Below, in pieces: positions 31,428 to 39,084 of a stretch of 39,418 nt of DNA. Source of the DNA: Ruminococcoides sp052118065 (GTDB lineage Bacteria > Bacillota > Clostridia > Oscillospirales > Acutalibacteraceae); contig JBQKHY010000022.1 in NCBI GenBank assembly GCA_052118065.1, forward strand, positions 1-39,418, read 5' to 3'. The notes beneath the pieces were generated by a model. That model saw nothing but the letters and a program-made list of their open reading frames with translations. It did no database searches and was not told where the DNA came from. Position 1 is the first letter of the stretch, and the number at the start of each line of letters is the position of its first letter. The translations under genes were made by a program, and so were the position numbers.

Positions 31428-32855
31428 ATGAGAATTTTATATTGTGCAAGTGAAGCTAATCCGTTTTGTGGTAGTGGTGGTCTTGCTGATGTGGCAGGTA
31501 GTTTACCACATACTTTAAATAGAAAGGGTCAGGACTGCAGAATTGTTGTTCCTCTATATGGCTCAATGCCATATGACCTAAGATGTCAGTTACAGTATAT
31601 TACTAACTTTTGGGTTCCTGTAGGTTGGAGAAGCCAGTATTGTGGTCTTTTCTGGGCACAGTGGAACGGTTGTACATATTACTTTATTGACAATGAATAT
31701 TACTTTAACAGAGATAACCTATACGGTTATTACGATGATGCAGAAAGATTTGCTTTCTTCTCTCGTGCTATTATGGAAATGCTACCATACATTGATTTTC
31801 ATCCAGACATTATTCATTGTAACGACTGGCAGACAGCTCTTGTACCTGTTTATTACTATCTATTCTATAGTAAGAACCCATGGTACTATAACATTAAGAG
31901 TGTATTTACTATCCATAACATTCAGTATCAAGGTAAGTATGGTTGGGAAGTTAACACAGAATGTGTTGGTGTTCCTCCAACAGAAACTAAGATTATCGAA
32001 ATGGATGGTAAACTAAATATGATGAAGGGTGCTATTGAATGCTCAACAAGAGTTACAACAGTTTCACCTTCTTATGCAGCAGAAATCAAGGACCCTTGGT
32101 TTGCTTATGGTCTTGAAGCATCTTTAAAAAGAAATCACTGGAAACTTTGTGGTATTCTTAACGGTATTGACTGTGCATCTTATGACCCTGCAACTGACTA
32201 TCAGCTATATGCTAACTATACTAAGGATGATATGTCCGGTAAGGGTATCTGTAAGCAGAAGTTACAGGAAAGACTTAACCTTGAACAGAGATGGGATGTT
32301 CCTATTGTTTCTATGGTTACTCGTCTGGTTGGTCACAAAGGTCTTGACCTTGTTCGTGGTGGTATTCGTGACCTACTAAATACAGAAAATATGCAGTTTG
32401 TTATTCTTGGTTCAGGTGATCAGGAATATGAGGATTTCTTCAATCAGTTAGCTTGGGATTATCCGGGCAGAGTTTCTTTCTGTCATGGCTTTGTTCCTGA
32501 ACTTGCAAGAAAGATTTATTCCGGTTCTGATATTTTCCTAATGCCTTCAAAGCAAGAACCTTGTGGTCTATCACAGATGATTGCTCTTCGTTACGGTACA
32601 ATTCCTGTTGTTCGTGAAGTTGGTGGTCTAAAGGACTCTGTATTTGACTCAGCTGATAATTATGGTAATGGCTTTACATTTAAGAACTACGACATTGCAG
32701 ATATGTGCAATGCAGTTAAGAGAGCACTTGCCGGTATCAAGGATGATTGGGGTTGGCACCAGTTAATGTGGCGTGCAATGATGAGTGATAACTCATGGGA
32801 TAGAAGTGCACAAGACTACATTAATGTATATAACGATACACTAAATTGGGCATAA
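31428..32855 (+). CDS. glgA: Glycogen synthase (ADP-glucose type, GT5)
   Basis: GlgA transfers glucose from ADP-glucose to the non-reducing end of glycogen. The 475-residue protein has a GT-B fold, with HCNDWQTALVP and the IHNIQYQG segment in the N-domain and SKQEPCGLSQMIALRYGTIPVVREVGGLKDSV in the C-domain. The N-terminal KTGGL motif of most GlgA proteins reads GSGGL here (residues 15-19), so the lysine that contacts ADP-glucose in E. coli is replaced. A branching enzyme or phosphorylase gene is not in the window. Confidence 0.95.
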   Translation: MRILYCASEANPFCGSGGLADVAGSLPHTLNRKGQDCRIVVPLYGSMPYDLRCQLQYITNFWVPVGWRSQYCGLFWAQWNGCTYYFIDNEYYFNRDNLYGYYDDAERFAFFSRAIMEMLPYIDFHPDIIHCNDWQTALVPVYYYLFYSKNPWYYNIKSVFTIHNIQYQGKYGWEVNTECVGVPPTETKIIEMDGKLNMMKGAIECSTRVTTVSPSYAAEIKDPWFAYGLEASLKRNHWKLCGILNGIDCASYDPATDYQLYANYTKDDMSGKGICKQKLQERLNLEQRWDVPIVSMVTRLVGHKGLDLVRGGIRDLLNTENMQFVILGSGDQEYEDFFNQLAWDYPGRVSFCHGFVPELARKIYSGSDIFLMPSKQEPCGLSQMIALRYGTIPVVREVGGLKDSVFDSADNYGNGFTFKNYDIADMCNAVKRALAGIKDDWGWHQLMWRAMMSDNSWDRSAQDYINVYNDTLNWA

Positions 32856-32871
32856 TACTCTATACAATGAT

Positions 32872-32904
32872 AGTGGTAGGTTATTTTTAATCTACCACTT
32901 TTTT
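32872..32904 (+). terminator. Terminator of the glg operon
   Basis: AGTGGTAGGTTA pairs with TAATCTACCACT (12 bp, one G-U) around TTTT, followed by TTTTTT. Confidence 0.85.
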
Positions 32905-33032
32905 GTCCCTGTTCATAAATTATTTATAATTCATTAATATATTTTGATTTATAACTTAAAGTATATGGTTATAATAATTTATTGTAGTAGGATATAATAG
33001 GTGTATGATGTATTAGTAATATTGAGGTAAAG

Positions 33033-33722
33033 ATGAAAAAAATCGTTGGGTGTTTGCTGATGACACTGGTAGTTTTTTCTTCTATCTTTAGTTTAACTAT
33101 ATTTGCTTCTGCGAAAGAAGAAAAAACAGAACCAATTAAAAATAAAAATGTAATATATTTTGATGTGCCGACAACAGGCAAGAATGCTTGGGGTAATGGG
33201 CAAATAGTTTATTGTCACATTTGGGAAGCCGGTGGTAGTGAGTTTTATAACTGGCAGGCAAAAAGTGAAAAGTGTGAAAAATATAAAGATGATGTTTGGT
33301 ACTATGATTTGGATAAGCTAAAGGCTAGTACTAAACTTTATGGTGGACTAAAAAAGGGCAGAACTTATGCCGTTATCTTTAGTGATAATATCGGCAACCA
33401 AACTTATGACCTTTATTTTGACACCAGTTGTATAGGTGACATTGTTGTGTGCAATGGTGAAACCCAGAGTAATCCGGTTAGTCCCGGCAAGTATTGTGCT
33501 ATAGCAGAATGGAAAGATAACAGCGAGTTCGATTCTGTAGTGTATGAAAAAACTCCTCCTAGTGACCAGAAACCTGCTAAAGTCAAGGATAATGATGATA
33601 GTAACCTATCAAAAGAAATGGGCTTTGCAGTTATTGCTATTGTAGCATCGGTTGTGTTACTTTTAGCACTTGCATTCGTTATTACATCAGCAATCAAAAA
33701 AAGAAAAATCAAAGAAAAATAA
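33033..33722 (+). CDS. Membrane-anchored surface protein with possible starch-binding domain
   Basis: This 229-residue protein has a signal peptide (about 1-27, ending ASA). An extracellular domain follows (about 38-170), then a charged linker, one C-terminal membrane helix (about 196-219) and a basic tail. The extracellular part has the outline of CBM26-like starch-binding modules: VIYFDVP, VYCHIWEAGG, FYNWQAK, VWYYDL and VIFSDNIGNQTYDLYFD. This is a visual similarity only. It follows glgA after a terminator and a TATAAT (about 32994), so it is transcribed separately. A role in binding alpha-glucans at the surface is inference. Confidence 0.75.
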   Translation: MKKIVGCLLMTLVVFSSIFSLTIFASAKEEKTEPIKNKNVIYFDVPTTGKNAWGNGQIVYCHIWEAGGSEFYNWQAKSEKCEKYKDDVWYYDLDKLKASTKLYGGLKKGRTYAVIFSDNIGNQTYDLYFDTSCIGDIVVCNGETQSNPVSPGKYCAIAEWKDNSEFDSVVYEKTPPSDQKPAKVKDNDDSNLSKEMGFAVIAIVASVVLLLALAFVITSAIKKRKIKEK

Positions 33723-33759
33723 AAGGACTGAAAGATATCATTATCCGTCAGTCCTTTTT
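33721..33759 (+). terminator. Terminator after the surface protein gene
   Basis: AAAAGGACTGA (33721-33731) pairs with TCAGTCCTTTT (33748-33758). The 16-nt loop contains a small inner GATA/TATC pair. The stop codon overlaps the stem. Confidence 0.75.
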
Positions 33760-33849
33760 GTTTTGCGTTATTTTATTGTTGTGTACCTTTAAGCTATTTG
33801 AATTTTATTGCTAAATTACAAATAGATGAAAATTGATAAAATAAGAAAA

Positions 33850-34440
33850 TTATTCCTCATCAACATTTTTGTATGTATCGGTACAGATTTCCTTAATCTT
33901 TTCTCTGAGGATTTGGAAATCTCTGAAAGCCTCAGGTCTTTTTCTTGGGTCACGAAGTACAGCAGCAGGATGTAACATAGGCATCATTAGAACATCACCT
34001 TTCTTAAAGAAAAGACCATGTTCCTTAGTGATTTTAATATCAGGCTTAATGATTTTTGCAGATGCAATTCTGCCAAGACAAACAATAATTTTTGGGTTGA
34101 TAAGTTTGTATTGATTTCTTAGCCAGTCAGTACAAGCAACTTGTTCTTCAGGTTTTGGATCTCTGTTTTTGGGTGGACGACATTTTACAATGTTTGCAAT
34201 ATAAATGTTTTCCTCTCTTGAAAGGTCAACTGAATAAAGCATCTTGTCAAGTAACTTTCCACCACGACCAACAAAAGGTTCACCTTGAAGGTCCTCGTTT
34301 TCTCCCGGACCTTCACCAATAAACATAACTTCTGCATTCGGATTGCCTACACCAAATACAACATTGGTTCTTGTTTCACAAAGACTGCATTTTCTACAGT
34401 TTAAACATTGTTCTTTTAATTCATTCCAATTATCTATCAT
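33850..34440 (-). CDS. Uracil-DNA glycosylase, family 4
   Basis: This enzyme removes uracil from DNA for base-excision repair. The 196-residue protein has the [4Fe-4S] ligands C15, C18, C87 and C103, matching the spacing of thermophile family 4 enzymes. It also has the GEGPGENEDLQGEPFVG active-site motif (about 42-58) and HPAAVL (about 156-161). It is monocistronic, starts at ATG 34440 after AGGAG, and is divergent from pduL. Confidence 0.95.
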   Translation of the reverse strand: MIDNWNELKEQCLNCRKCSLCETRTNVVFGVGNPNAEVMFIGEGPGENEDLQGEPFVGRGGKLLDKMLYSVDLSREENIYIANIVKCRPPKNRDPKPEEQVACTDWLRNQYKLINPKIIVCLGRIASAKIIKPDIKITKEHGLFFKKGDVLMMPMLHPAAVLRDPRKRPEAFRDFQILREKIKEICTDTYKNVDEE

Positions 34441-34469
34441 TTTTTCTCTCCTAAAATTCCGTTAAAATA

Positions 34470-34498
34470 TTGAAAATTTTGTCGAATGGGTGTAATAT
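34470..34498 (+). promoter_or_regulatory. Promoter of pduL
   Basis: TTGAAA (34470-34475), 17-nt spacer and TAATAT (34493-34498), about 45 nt before the ATG. Confidence 0.6.
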
Positions 34499-34546
34499 GA
34501 TTACGGAAATAAAATTCCCAAATATTTTTGATCGGTGGTATATATT

Positions 34547-35113
34547 ATGAAGGTATTAGTAGAAACATCTGCACACCATGTTCATGTTTCTGATGAAGCT
34601 TTAGAAGCTTTATTTGGTAAGGGTGCAACATTAACAAACAAGAAAGATTTATCACAACCGGGACAGTTTGCTTGTGTTGAAAAGGTAACTGTTGTTGGTC
34701 CTCGTGGTGAAATGAAAATGTCAATCCTAGGCCCTACAAGAAAGGCTACTCAGGTTGAAGTTTCACTTACAGATGCAAGAAAGCTTGGTATCGCAGCTCC
34801 TGTAAGAGAATCAGGCTGTATCGAAGGCACACCTGGTTGTAAGCTAGTAGGTCCTGCAGGTGAATATGAAATTTCTGAAGGTGTTATCGCAGCAAAAAGA
34901 CACATTCACTTTACTCCTGAAAACGCTAAAGAATGTGGCGTAGAGGATAAGCAGATTGTTTCTGTTAAAATCGAAGGCACAGAACGCTCACTAACTTTTG
35001 ATGAAGTTGTTGTTCGTGTTTCTGAAAACTATGCACCTGCAATGCACATTGATACTGACGAAAGTAACGCAGCAATGGCATTCGGTGAAGTATACGGTGA
35101 GATTATTAAATAA
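34547..35113 (+). CDS. pduL: Phosphate propanoyltransferase PduL (phosphotransacylase)
   Basis: PduL converts acyl-CoA and phosphate to acyl-phosphate and CoA, and can replace Pta in acetate or propionate formation. The 188-residue protein has two metal-binding histidine motifs: HHVHVS (H10-H13 region) and RHIHFTPENA (H119, H121). It also has MSILGPTRKATQVEVSLTDAR and GTPGCKLVGPAGEYE. No microcompartment shell gene is present and no encapsulation peptide is evident at the N-terminus, so it is probably a cytosolic enzyme. A GTG at 34535 lies within the ribosome binding site, so the ATG at 34547 is preferred. Confidence 0.93.
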   Translation: MKVLVETSAHHVHVSDEALEALFGKGATLTNKKDLSQPGQFACVEKVTVVGPRGEMKMSILGPTRKATQVEVSLTDARKLGIAAPVRESGCIEGTPGCKLVGPAGEYEISEGVIAAKRHIHFTPENAKECGVEDKQIVSVKIEGTERSLTFDEVVVRVSENYAPAMHIDTDESNAAMAFGEVYGEIIK

Positions 35114-35163
35114 TCTTTCTTCTTATAATAACATACTTTTATCTAAAATAAAAGTAATTGACT

Positions 35164-35196
35164 AAAGGATAGGATATTCTCTATCCTTTATTTTTT
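35164..35196 (+). terminator. Terminator after pduL
   Basis: AAAGGATAG (35164-35172) pairs with CTATCCTTT (35181-35189), followed by ATTTTTT. A second AT-rich hairpin (ACTTTTAT/ATAAAAGT) lies just upstream. Confidence 0.8.
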
Positions 35197-35459
35197 ATTA
35201 ACATATTAAAATAATGATTTGCAAAATAGGAGAAAGTGTGATAAAATAGGGAAAACTTTATGTACAATGTTGTAAAGTAATATAGCATAAGCAAAAAAAT
35301 TGCAATATATCACAAAATAGTAAAAAAAGTTTTACAAAAAGGTTGACTGATTGACAGCCATATGATATAATCTTAATTACCTCGAATAGGGGTTTATTTT
35401 TTGTGCCCCAATGAGGGAGGCTATATTATTCTAATAGGAATAATCGGGAGGTGCCGTTA
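35197..35459 (+). promoter_or_regulatory. Promoter and leader of rpmG-secE-nusG
   Basis: The first 145 nt are AT-rich with no visible gene. TTGACT (35343-35348), 17 nt, TATAAT (35366-35371) forms a strong promoter. The leader (about 35378-35459) folds into GGGG/CCCC and ATTATTC-TAATAG-GAATAAT hairpins before the GGGAGG ribosome binding site of rpmG. Confidence 0.75.
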
Positions 35460-35609
35460 ATGAGAGTAAAAGTAACAATGGCCTGCACAGAGTGCAAACA
35501 GCGTAATTACAACACAATGAAAAACAAGAAAAACAATCCTGACAGACTTGAAATGAACAAGTACTGCAGATTCTGCAAGAAGCATACTCTGCACAAGGAA
35601 ACTAAGTAA
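35460..35609 (+). CDS. rpmG: 50S ribosomal protein L33 (zinc type)
   Basis: This 49-residue protein, MRVKVTMACTECKQRNY..., has C9-x2-C12 and C36-x2-C39 (CTEC, CRFC) as zinc ligands. The C+ form and the position directly before secE and nusG are common in Firmicutes. secE follows 13 nt later. Confidence 0.97.
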   Translation: MRVKVTMACTECKQRNYNTMKNKKNNPDRLEMNKYCRFCKKHTLHKETK

Positions 35610-35622
35610 TCGGAGGATAGTT

Positions 35623-35871
35623 ATGGCTGAAAAGAATAAGGCTTCTAAGAAAGCTACTAAGAAGAAGAAAAATGTCTTTTCACGAATCATCTCTTATTTC
35701 CGAGCTTGTATCGGGGAATGTAAAAAGATTAGTTGGCCAACATGGCAACACACAACAAGAAATTTCGGCATTGTTCTTGTCGTAATCATTCTTTGTGGAC
35801 TTGTTATCTTTGGCATAGACAGAGGTCTTTATGCATTGCTTGATCTTGTAATGGAAACTGCCAACACTTAA
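35623..35871 (+). CDS. secE: Preprotein translocase subunit SecE
   Basis: The 82-residue protein has a lysine-rich N-terminus (KNKASKKATKKKKN), the conserved amphipathic segment ECKKISWPTWQHT and a single C-terminal membrane helix (IVLVVIILCGLVIFGI). This is the short Gram-positive SecE form. It clamps SecY from the side. The gene is cotranscribed with nusG, 28 nt downstream. Confidence 0.95.
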   Translation: MAEKNKASKKATKKKKNVFSRIISYFRACIGECKKISWPTWQHTTRNFGIVLVVIILCGLVIFGIDRGLYALLDLVMETANT

Positions 35872-35899
35872 GGCATAACTTTGAGAAAGAAGGTTTAGT

Positions 35900-36424
35900 A
35901 TGCCAGAAGCAAAGTGGTATGTTGTTCATACTTATTCAGGATATGAAAACAAGGTTGCCTCAACTCTTGAAACAACTGTTAAGAACCGTGGGCTTCAGGA
36001 TATGATTCACGATGTAAAAGTTCCAACAGAAACTGTTGTTGAAGAGGTAAATGGCAAACAAAAGGAAACAGAGCATAAGCTTTATCCCGGATATGTTTTC
36101 ATCAAGATGATTTACACAGATGAAACTTGGTATGTAGTCCGCAACATTAGAGGTTGTACAGGTTTTGTCGGTCCATCAAGTAAACCGATTCCTCTTTCAG
36201 ATGAAGAAGTTTACCGTATGGGTGTAGAAAAGAAAACAGTTGAAGTTTCTTACTCAGTTGGTGATGAGGTTAGAATCACTTATGGTCCACTTGAAGATTT
36301 TGTGGGTACTGTAGAAGAGATGGATGTTGATAAGGACTATGTAAGAGTTATCGTATCAATGTTTGGTAAGGAAACTCCGGTTGAGCTTGACTTAGGTCAG
36401 GTTGAACCAGTAACAGAAGACTGA
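35900..36424 (+). CDS. nusG: Transcription termination/antitermination protein NusG
   Basis: The 174-residue protein has an NGN domain (WYVVHTYSGYENKVA at the start, TWYVVRNIRGCTGFVG) and a C-terminal KOW domain (GDEVRITYGPLEDFVGTVEEM). It binds RNA polymerase beta' and modulates pausing and ribosome coupling. The secE-nusG-rplK order is the standard bacterial order. Confidence 0.98.
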   Translation: MPEAKWYVVHTYSGYENKVASTLETTVKNRGLQDMIHDVKVPTETVVEEVNGKQKETEHKLYPGYVFIKMIYTDETWYVVRNIRGCTGFVGPSSKPIPLSDEEVYRMGVEKKTVEVSYSVGDEVRITYGPLEDFVGTVEEMDVDKDYVRVIVSMFGKETPVELDLGQVEPVTED

Positions 36425-36470
36425 GTATATAATTAGTAATCTACTTTTTATATAAGAGGGATTTTGTGTC

Positions 36471-36504
36471 CCCAGTGGGAGGGCTAAAGCCCACTATAAA
36501 CCAC
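36471..36504 (+). promoter_or_regulatory. L1-type mRNA site upstream of rplK
   Basis: GTGG (36475-36478) pairs with CCAC (36501-36504), enclosing GA, an inner GGGCT/AGCCC hairpin and an asymmetric ACTATAAA strand. This layout mirrors the L1-binding helix of 23S rRNA and known L11-operon leaders. Confidence 0.6.
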
Positions 36505-36524
36505 GAATTAGGAGGAAATTTATT

Positions 36525-36950
36525 ATGGCACAGAAGGTAATCGGCTACATTAAGCTTCAGATTCCTGCCGGCAAAGCTACACCGGCTCCACCAGTTGGTC
36601 CTGCTCTAGGTCAGCACGGTGTTAACATTGTAGCATTTACAAAGGAATTTAACGAAAGAACTCAGAAGGATGCTGGTCTAATCATCCCTGTAGTTATTAC
36701 AGTATATGCAGACCACAGCTTTACATTCGTAACAAAAACTCCACCAGCTGCTGTTCTTATTAAGAAGGCTATCAACCTAAATAGCGGTTCAGGCGAACCT
36801 AACAAGAAAAAGGTTGGTACAATTAAGAAAGAACAGGTTAAGGCAATCGCTGAACAGAAGATGCCTGACCTTAACGCTGCAACAATCGAAACTGCTATGA
36901 GCATGATCGAAGGTACTTGCAGAAGCATGGGCGTTACAGTAGAAGAATAA
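36525..36950 (+). CDS. rplK: 50S ribosomal protein L11
   Basis: The 141-residue L11 forms the GTPase-associated centre with L10/L12. The segment GKATPAPPVGPALGQHGVNIVAFTKEFN carries the typical proline-rich turn, and the C-terminal domain binds 23S rRNA. Length normal. It is followed by a 54-nt spacer carrying an L1-type site. Confidence 0.98.
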   Translation: MAQKVIGYIKLQIPAGKATPAPPVGPALGQHGVNIVAFTKEFNERTQKDAGLIIPVVITVYADHSFTFVTKTPPAAVLIKKAINLNSGSGEPNKKKVGTIKKEQVKAIAEQKMPDLNAATIETAMSMIEGTCRSMGVTVEE

Positions 36951-36959
36951 TTTATTCCG

Positions 36960-36986
36960 GGTGGGAGGAATATCCGTTTGACCACC
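36960..36986 (+). promoter_or_regulatory. L1-type mRNA site upstream of rplA
   Basis: GGTGG (36960-36964) pairs with CCACC (36982-36986). Inside are GA, a GGA-ATA-TCC mini-hairpin and GTTTGA. The architecture matches the site upstream of rplK, so L1 probably represses translation at both. Confidence 0.6.
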
Positions 36987-37004
36987 TAATGATGGAGGAT
37001 TTAA

Positions 37005-37700
37005 ATGAAACACGGTAAGAATTATGTTGATAGCGCTAAGCTTATCGACAAAAATAAACAATATGACACAAAGGAAGCACTTGACCTTTGTTTACAGACT
37101 GCAAAAGCAAAGTTTGACGAAACAATCGAACTTCATGTAAGACTTGGTGTTGACTCTCGTCACGCTGATCAGCAGGTTCGTGGTGCAGTTGTTCTTCCAA
37201 ACGGTACAGGTAAGGATGTTAGAGTTCTTGCTATCTGTAAGGGTGAAAACGAACAGCTAGCTAAGGATGCCGGTGCAGACTTTGTTGGTGCAGAAGATAT
37301 GACACAGAAGATCCAGCAGGAAAACTGGATGGACTTCGATGTTCTTGTTACTACACCTGATTGTATGGGTCTAGTTGGTCGTCTAGGTAGAATCCTAGGT
37401 CCTCGTGGCTTAATGCCAAACCCAAAGGCCGGTACAGTTACTCCTGACATTGCTAAGGCAATCAAGGAAGCTAAGGCTGGTAAGATTGAATATCGTCTAG
37501 ATAAGACAAACATTATCCACTGCCCAATCGGTAAGAAGAGCTTTGGTACAGATAAGCTATCTGAAAACCTAGAAACTCTTATGGATGCAGTTGTTAAGGC
37601 TAAGCCTGCTGCTGCTAAGGGTCAGTACATCAAGTCTGTTGCTGTTACATCAACAATGGGTCCTGGTGTTAAGCTTGCTACTTCAAAGTACGGCAACTAA
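37005..37700 (+). CDS. rplA: 50S ribosomal protein L1
   Basis: The 231-residue L1 forms the mobile stalk near the E-site and represses its own operon by binding mRNA. Conserved parts are HVRLGVDSRHADQQVRGAVVLPNGTGK and the GLVGRLGRILGPRGLMPNPKAGTV loop. The two L1-type sites upstream of rplK and rplA fit its autoregulation. Confidence 0.98.
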   Translation: MKHGKNYVDSAKLIDKNKQYDTKEALDLCLQTAKAKFDETIELHVRLGVDSRHADQQVRGAVVLPNGTGKDVRVLAICKGENEQLAKDAGADFVGAEDMTQKIQQENWMDFDVLVTTPDCMGLVGRLGRILGPRGLMPNPKAGTVTPDIAKAIKEAKAGKIEYRLDKTNIIHCPIGKKSFGTDKLSENLETLMDAVVKAKPAAAKGQYIKSVAVTSTMGPGVKLATSKYGN

Positions 37701-37712
37701 TTTATTTGTTAT

Positions 37713-37850
37713 TAACGAAAGTTAATATATATTTCGCTGTTCTAAAGACAGTAGGTGCAGAAATGCGTAAGTTTATCGCCTACCGAGGAAGAGAATTATT
37801 ACTATGTAATTTATGCCTCTCCTCGGAAACTGGGAGAGGTTTTCTTTTGA
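37713..37850 (+). promoter_or_regulatory. Ribosomal protein L10 leader with attenuator
   Basis: This is the classical L10 leader. It has CTGT-TCTAAAG-ACAG, the GTAGGTG/CGCCTAC stem (about 37751-37784) and CCGAGGAAGAG, which can pair with CTCTCCTCGG (about 37817-37826). That pairing competes with the terminator stem CCTCTCC/GGGAGAGG (37816-37839) and its TTTTCTTTT. L10(L12)4 binding is known to set this switch in Firmicutes. Confidence 0.85.
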
Positions 37851-37884
37851 ACTGCGTATAAAAATTCATACGGAGGTGACAGAA

Positions 37885-38448
37885 TTGCCAAGTGAAAAGG
37901 TTTTAGAAGCTAAGAAAGCTTTAGTAGCTGAACTTGCTGAAAGACTAAAAGCTTCTGTTTCTGGTATTGTTGTTAACTACGAAGGTATCAGCGTTGCTGA
38001 TGATACAGCTCTTAGAAAAGAACTTCGTGAATGTGACGTTAAGTACACAGTTGTTAAGAATACACTGCTAGGTAGAGCTTGTGAAGAAGCTGGTCTAGCC
38101 GGTCTAGAAGATGTACTAGAAGGTACAACAGCTATTGCTACAAGTGAAACAGATTACACTGGTGCTGCAAGAGTTCTTAGCAAGTATGCTAAGGATATTG
38201 ATTCTTTTGCAATTAAGAGTGGTTTCCTTGATGGTGAAGTTATTGATATGGACAAGATTAATGCCCTAGCAAAACTTCCTACAAGAGAAGTTCTACTTGC
38301 AAATGTTCTTGGTGCATTCCAGGCTCCTATTGCATCATTCGCAAGAGGTGTCCAGGCTATCGTTGACAAGGGTGGCGTTGAAGCTTGCCTTGCTGACAAA
38401 GAAAATGCTGACGCTGAAGAAGCTCCAGCAGAAGAAGCTGCAGAATAA
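37885..38448 (+). CDS. rplJ: 50S ribosomal protein L10
   Basis: The 187-residue L10 is the base of the L12 stalk. It starts PSEKVLEAKKALVAELAERL and has VVNYEGISVADDTALRKELRE and YTVVKNTLLGRA. The C-terminal helix that holds L12 is followed by an acidic tail (DAEEAPAEEAAE). I place the start at TTG 37885, six nt after CGGAGGTG; the longer frame upstream would run through the leader's terminator. Confidence 0.96.
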   Translation: MPSEKVLEAKKALVAELAERLKASVSGIVVNYEGISVADDTALRKELRECDVKYTVVKNTLLGRACEEAGLAGLEDVLEGTTAIATSETDYTGAARVLSKYAKDIDSFAIKSGFLDGEVIDMDKINALAKLPTREVLLANVLGAFQAPIASFARGVQAIVDKGGVEACLADKENADAEEAPAEEAAE

Positions 38449-38508
38449 TTTATCTGCAAAATTAACTTAAATTATAACTATAACTTAAAATTTCGGAGGT
38501 ATATTAAA

Positions 38509-38883
38509 ATGGCTAGTGAAAAGATTACTGCTATTATTGAAGAATTAAAGACTCTTACAGTTCTTGAACTATCTGACCTAGTTCACGCTGTAGAAGATGA
38601 ATTTGGTGTATCAGCTGCTGCTGCTGTTGCAGTTCCTACTCCTGGTGCTGGCGAAGCTGCTGCTGAAGAAAAGACAGAATTTGATGTTGTTCTTAAGTCT
38701 GCTGGTTCAAGCAAGATCAACGTTATCAAGGCTGTTCGTGAAATCACAGGTCTAGGCCTAAAGGAAGCTAAGGCTGTTGTTGATGGCGCACCTAAGACAG
38801 TTAAGGAAGCTGTTTCTAAGGATGACGCTGAAGCTATGAAGACAAAGCTAGAAGAAGCTGGCGCAGAAGTAGAACTAAAGTAA
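38509..38883 (+). CDS. rplL: 50S ribosomal protein L7/L12
   Basis: The 124-residue stalk protein recruits translation factors. It has an N-terminal dimerisation domain (EELKTLTVLELSDLVHAVEDEFGV), an alanine-rich hinge (about 45-58) and the C-terminal domain (EKTEFDVVLKSAGSSKINVIKAVREITGLGLKEAKA). A strong terminator follows. Confidence 0.98.
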   Translation: MASEKITAIIEELKTLTVLELSDLVHAVEDEFGVSAAAAVAVPTPGAGEAAAEEKTEFDVVLKSAGSSKINVIKAVREITGLGLKEAKAVVDGAPKTVKEAVSKDDAEAMKTKLEEAGAEVELK

Positions 38884-38905
38884 TTTAGTCTTAACTTGCA
38901 TTTTT

Positions 38906-38931
38906 AAGGGACTCTTATGAGTCCCTTTTTT
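38906..38931 (+). terminator. Terminator after rplL
   Basis: AAGGGACTC pairs with GAGTCCCTT around TTAT, followed by TTTT. rpoB, which usually follows rplL, does not begin before it. Confidence 0.9.
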
Positions 38932-38963
38932 GCTTTTGTTTTTGTATCATTTTTGTATTACGC

Positions 38964-39028
38964 TTAATTAGTTTTTTCAATTTTGTCAGTTGTTAATATA
39001 AATTAGTTCTACAAATTAGGGTTTGTGG
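38964..39028 (+). repeat. AT-rich interspersed repeat, copy C
   Basis: TTAATTAGTTTTTTCAATTTTGTC (38964-38987) equals the reverse complement of 26038-26061. ACAAATTAGGGTTTGTGG (39011-39028) equals the reverse complement of about 100-117. So this copy joins parts of copies A and B in the plus orientation. Confidence 0.6.
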
Positions 39029-39084
39029 AGTTAGAACTCACCTTGTTTTGTGGTAGATATTTAGAATTAGCTGAGACTAACCAG

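Noticed and set aside
34547..35113. PduL as part of a bacterial microcompartment
   Set aside because: No shell proteins, diol dehydratase or signature enzyme lie nearby, and no N-terminal targeting helix is visible.
37813..37884. Longer rplJ starting at 37813
   Set aside because: It would start inside the L10 leader terminator; TTG at 37885 follows CGGAGGTG and gives the family N-terminus.
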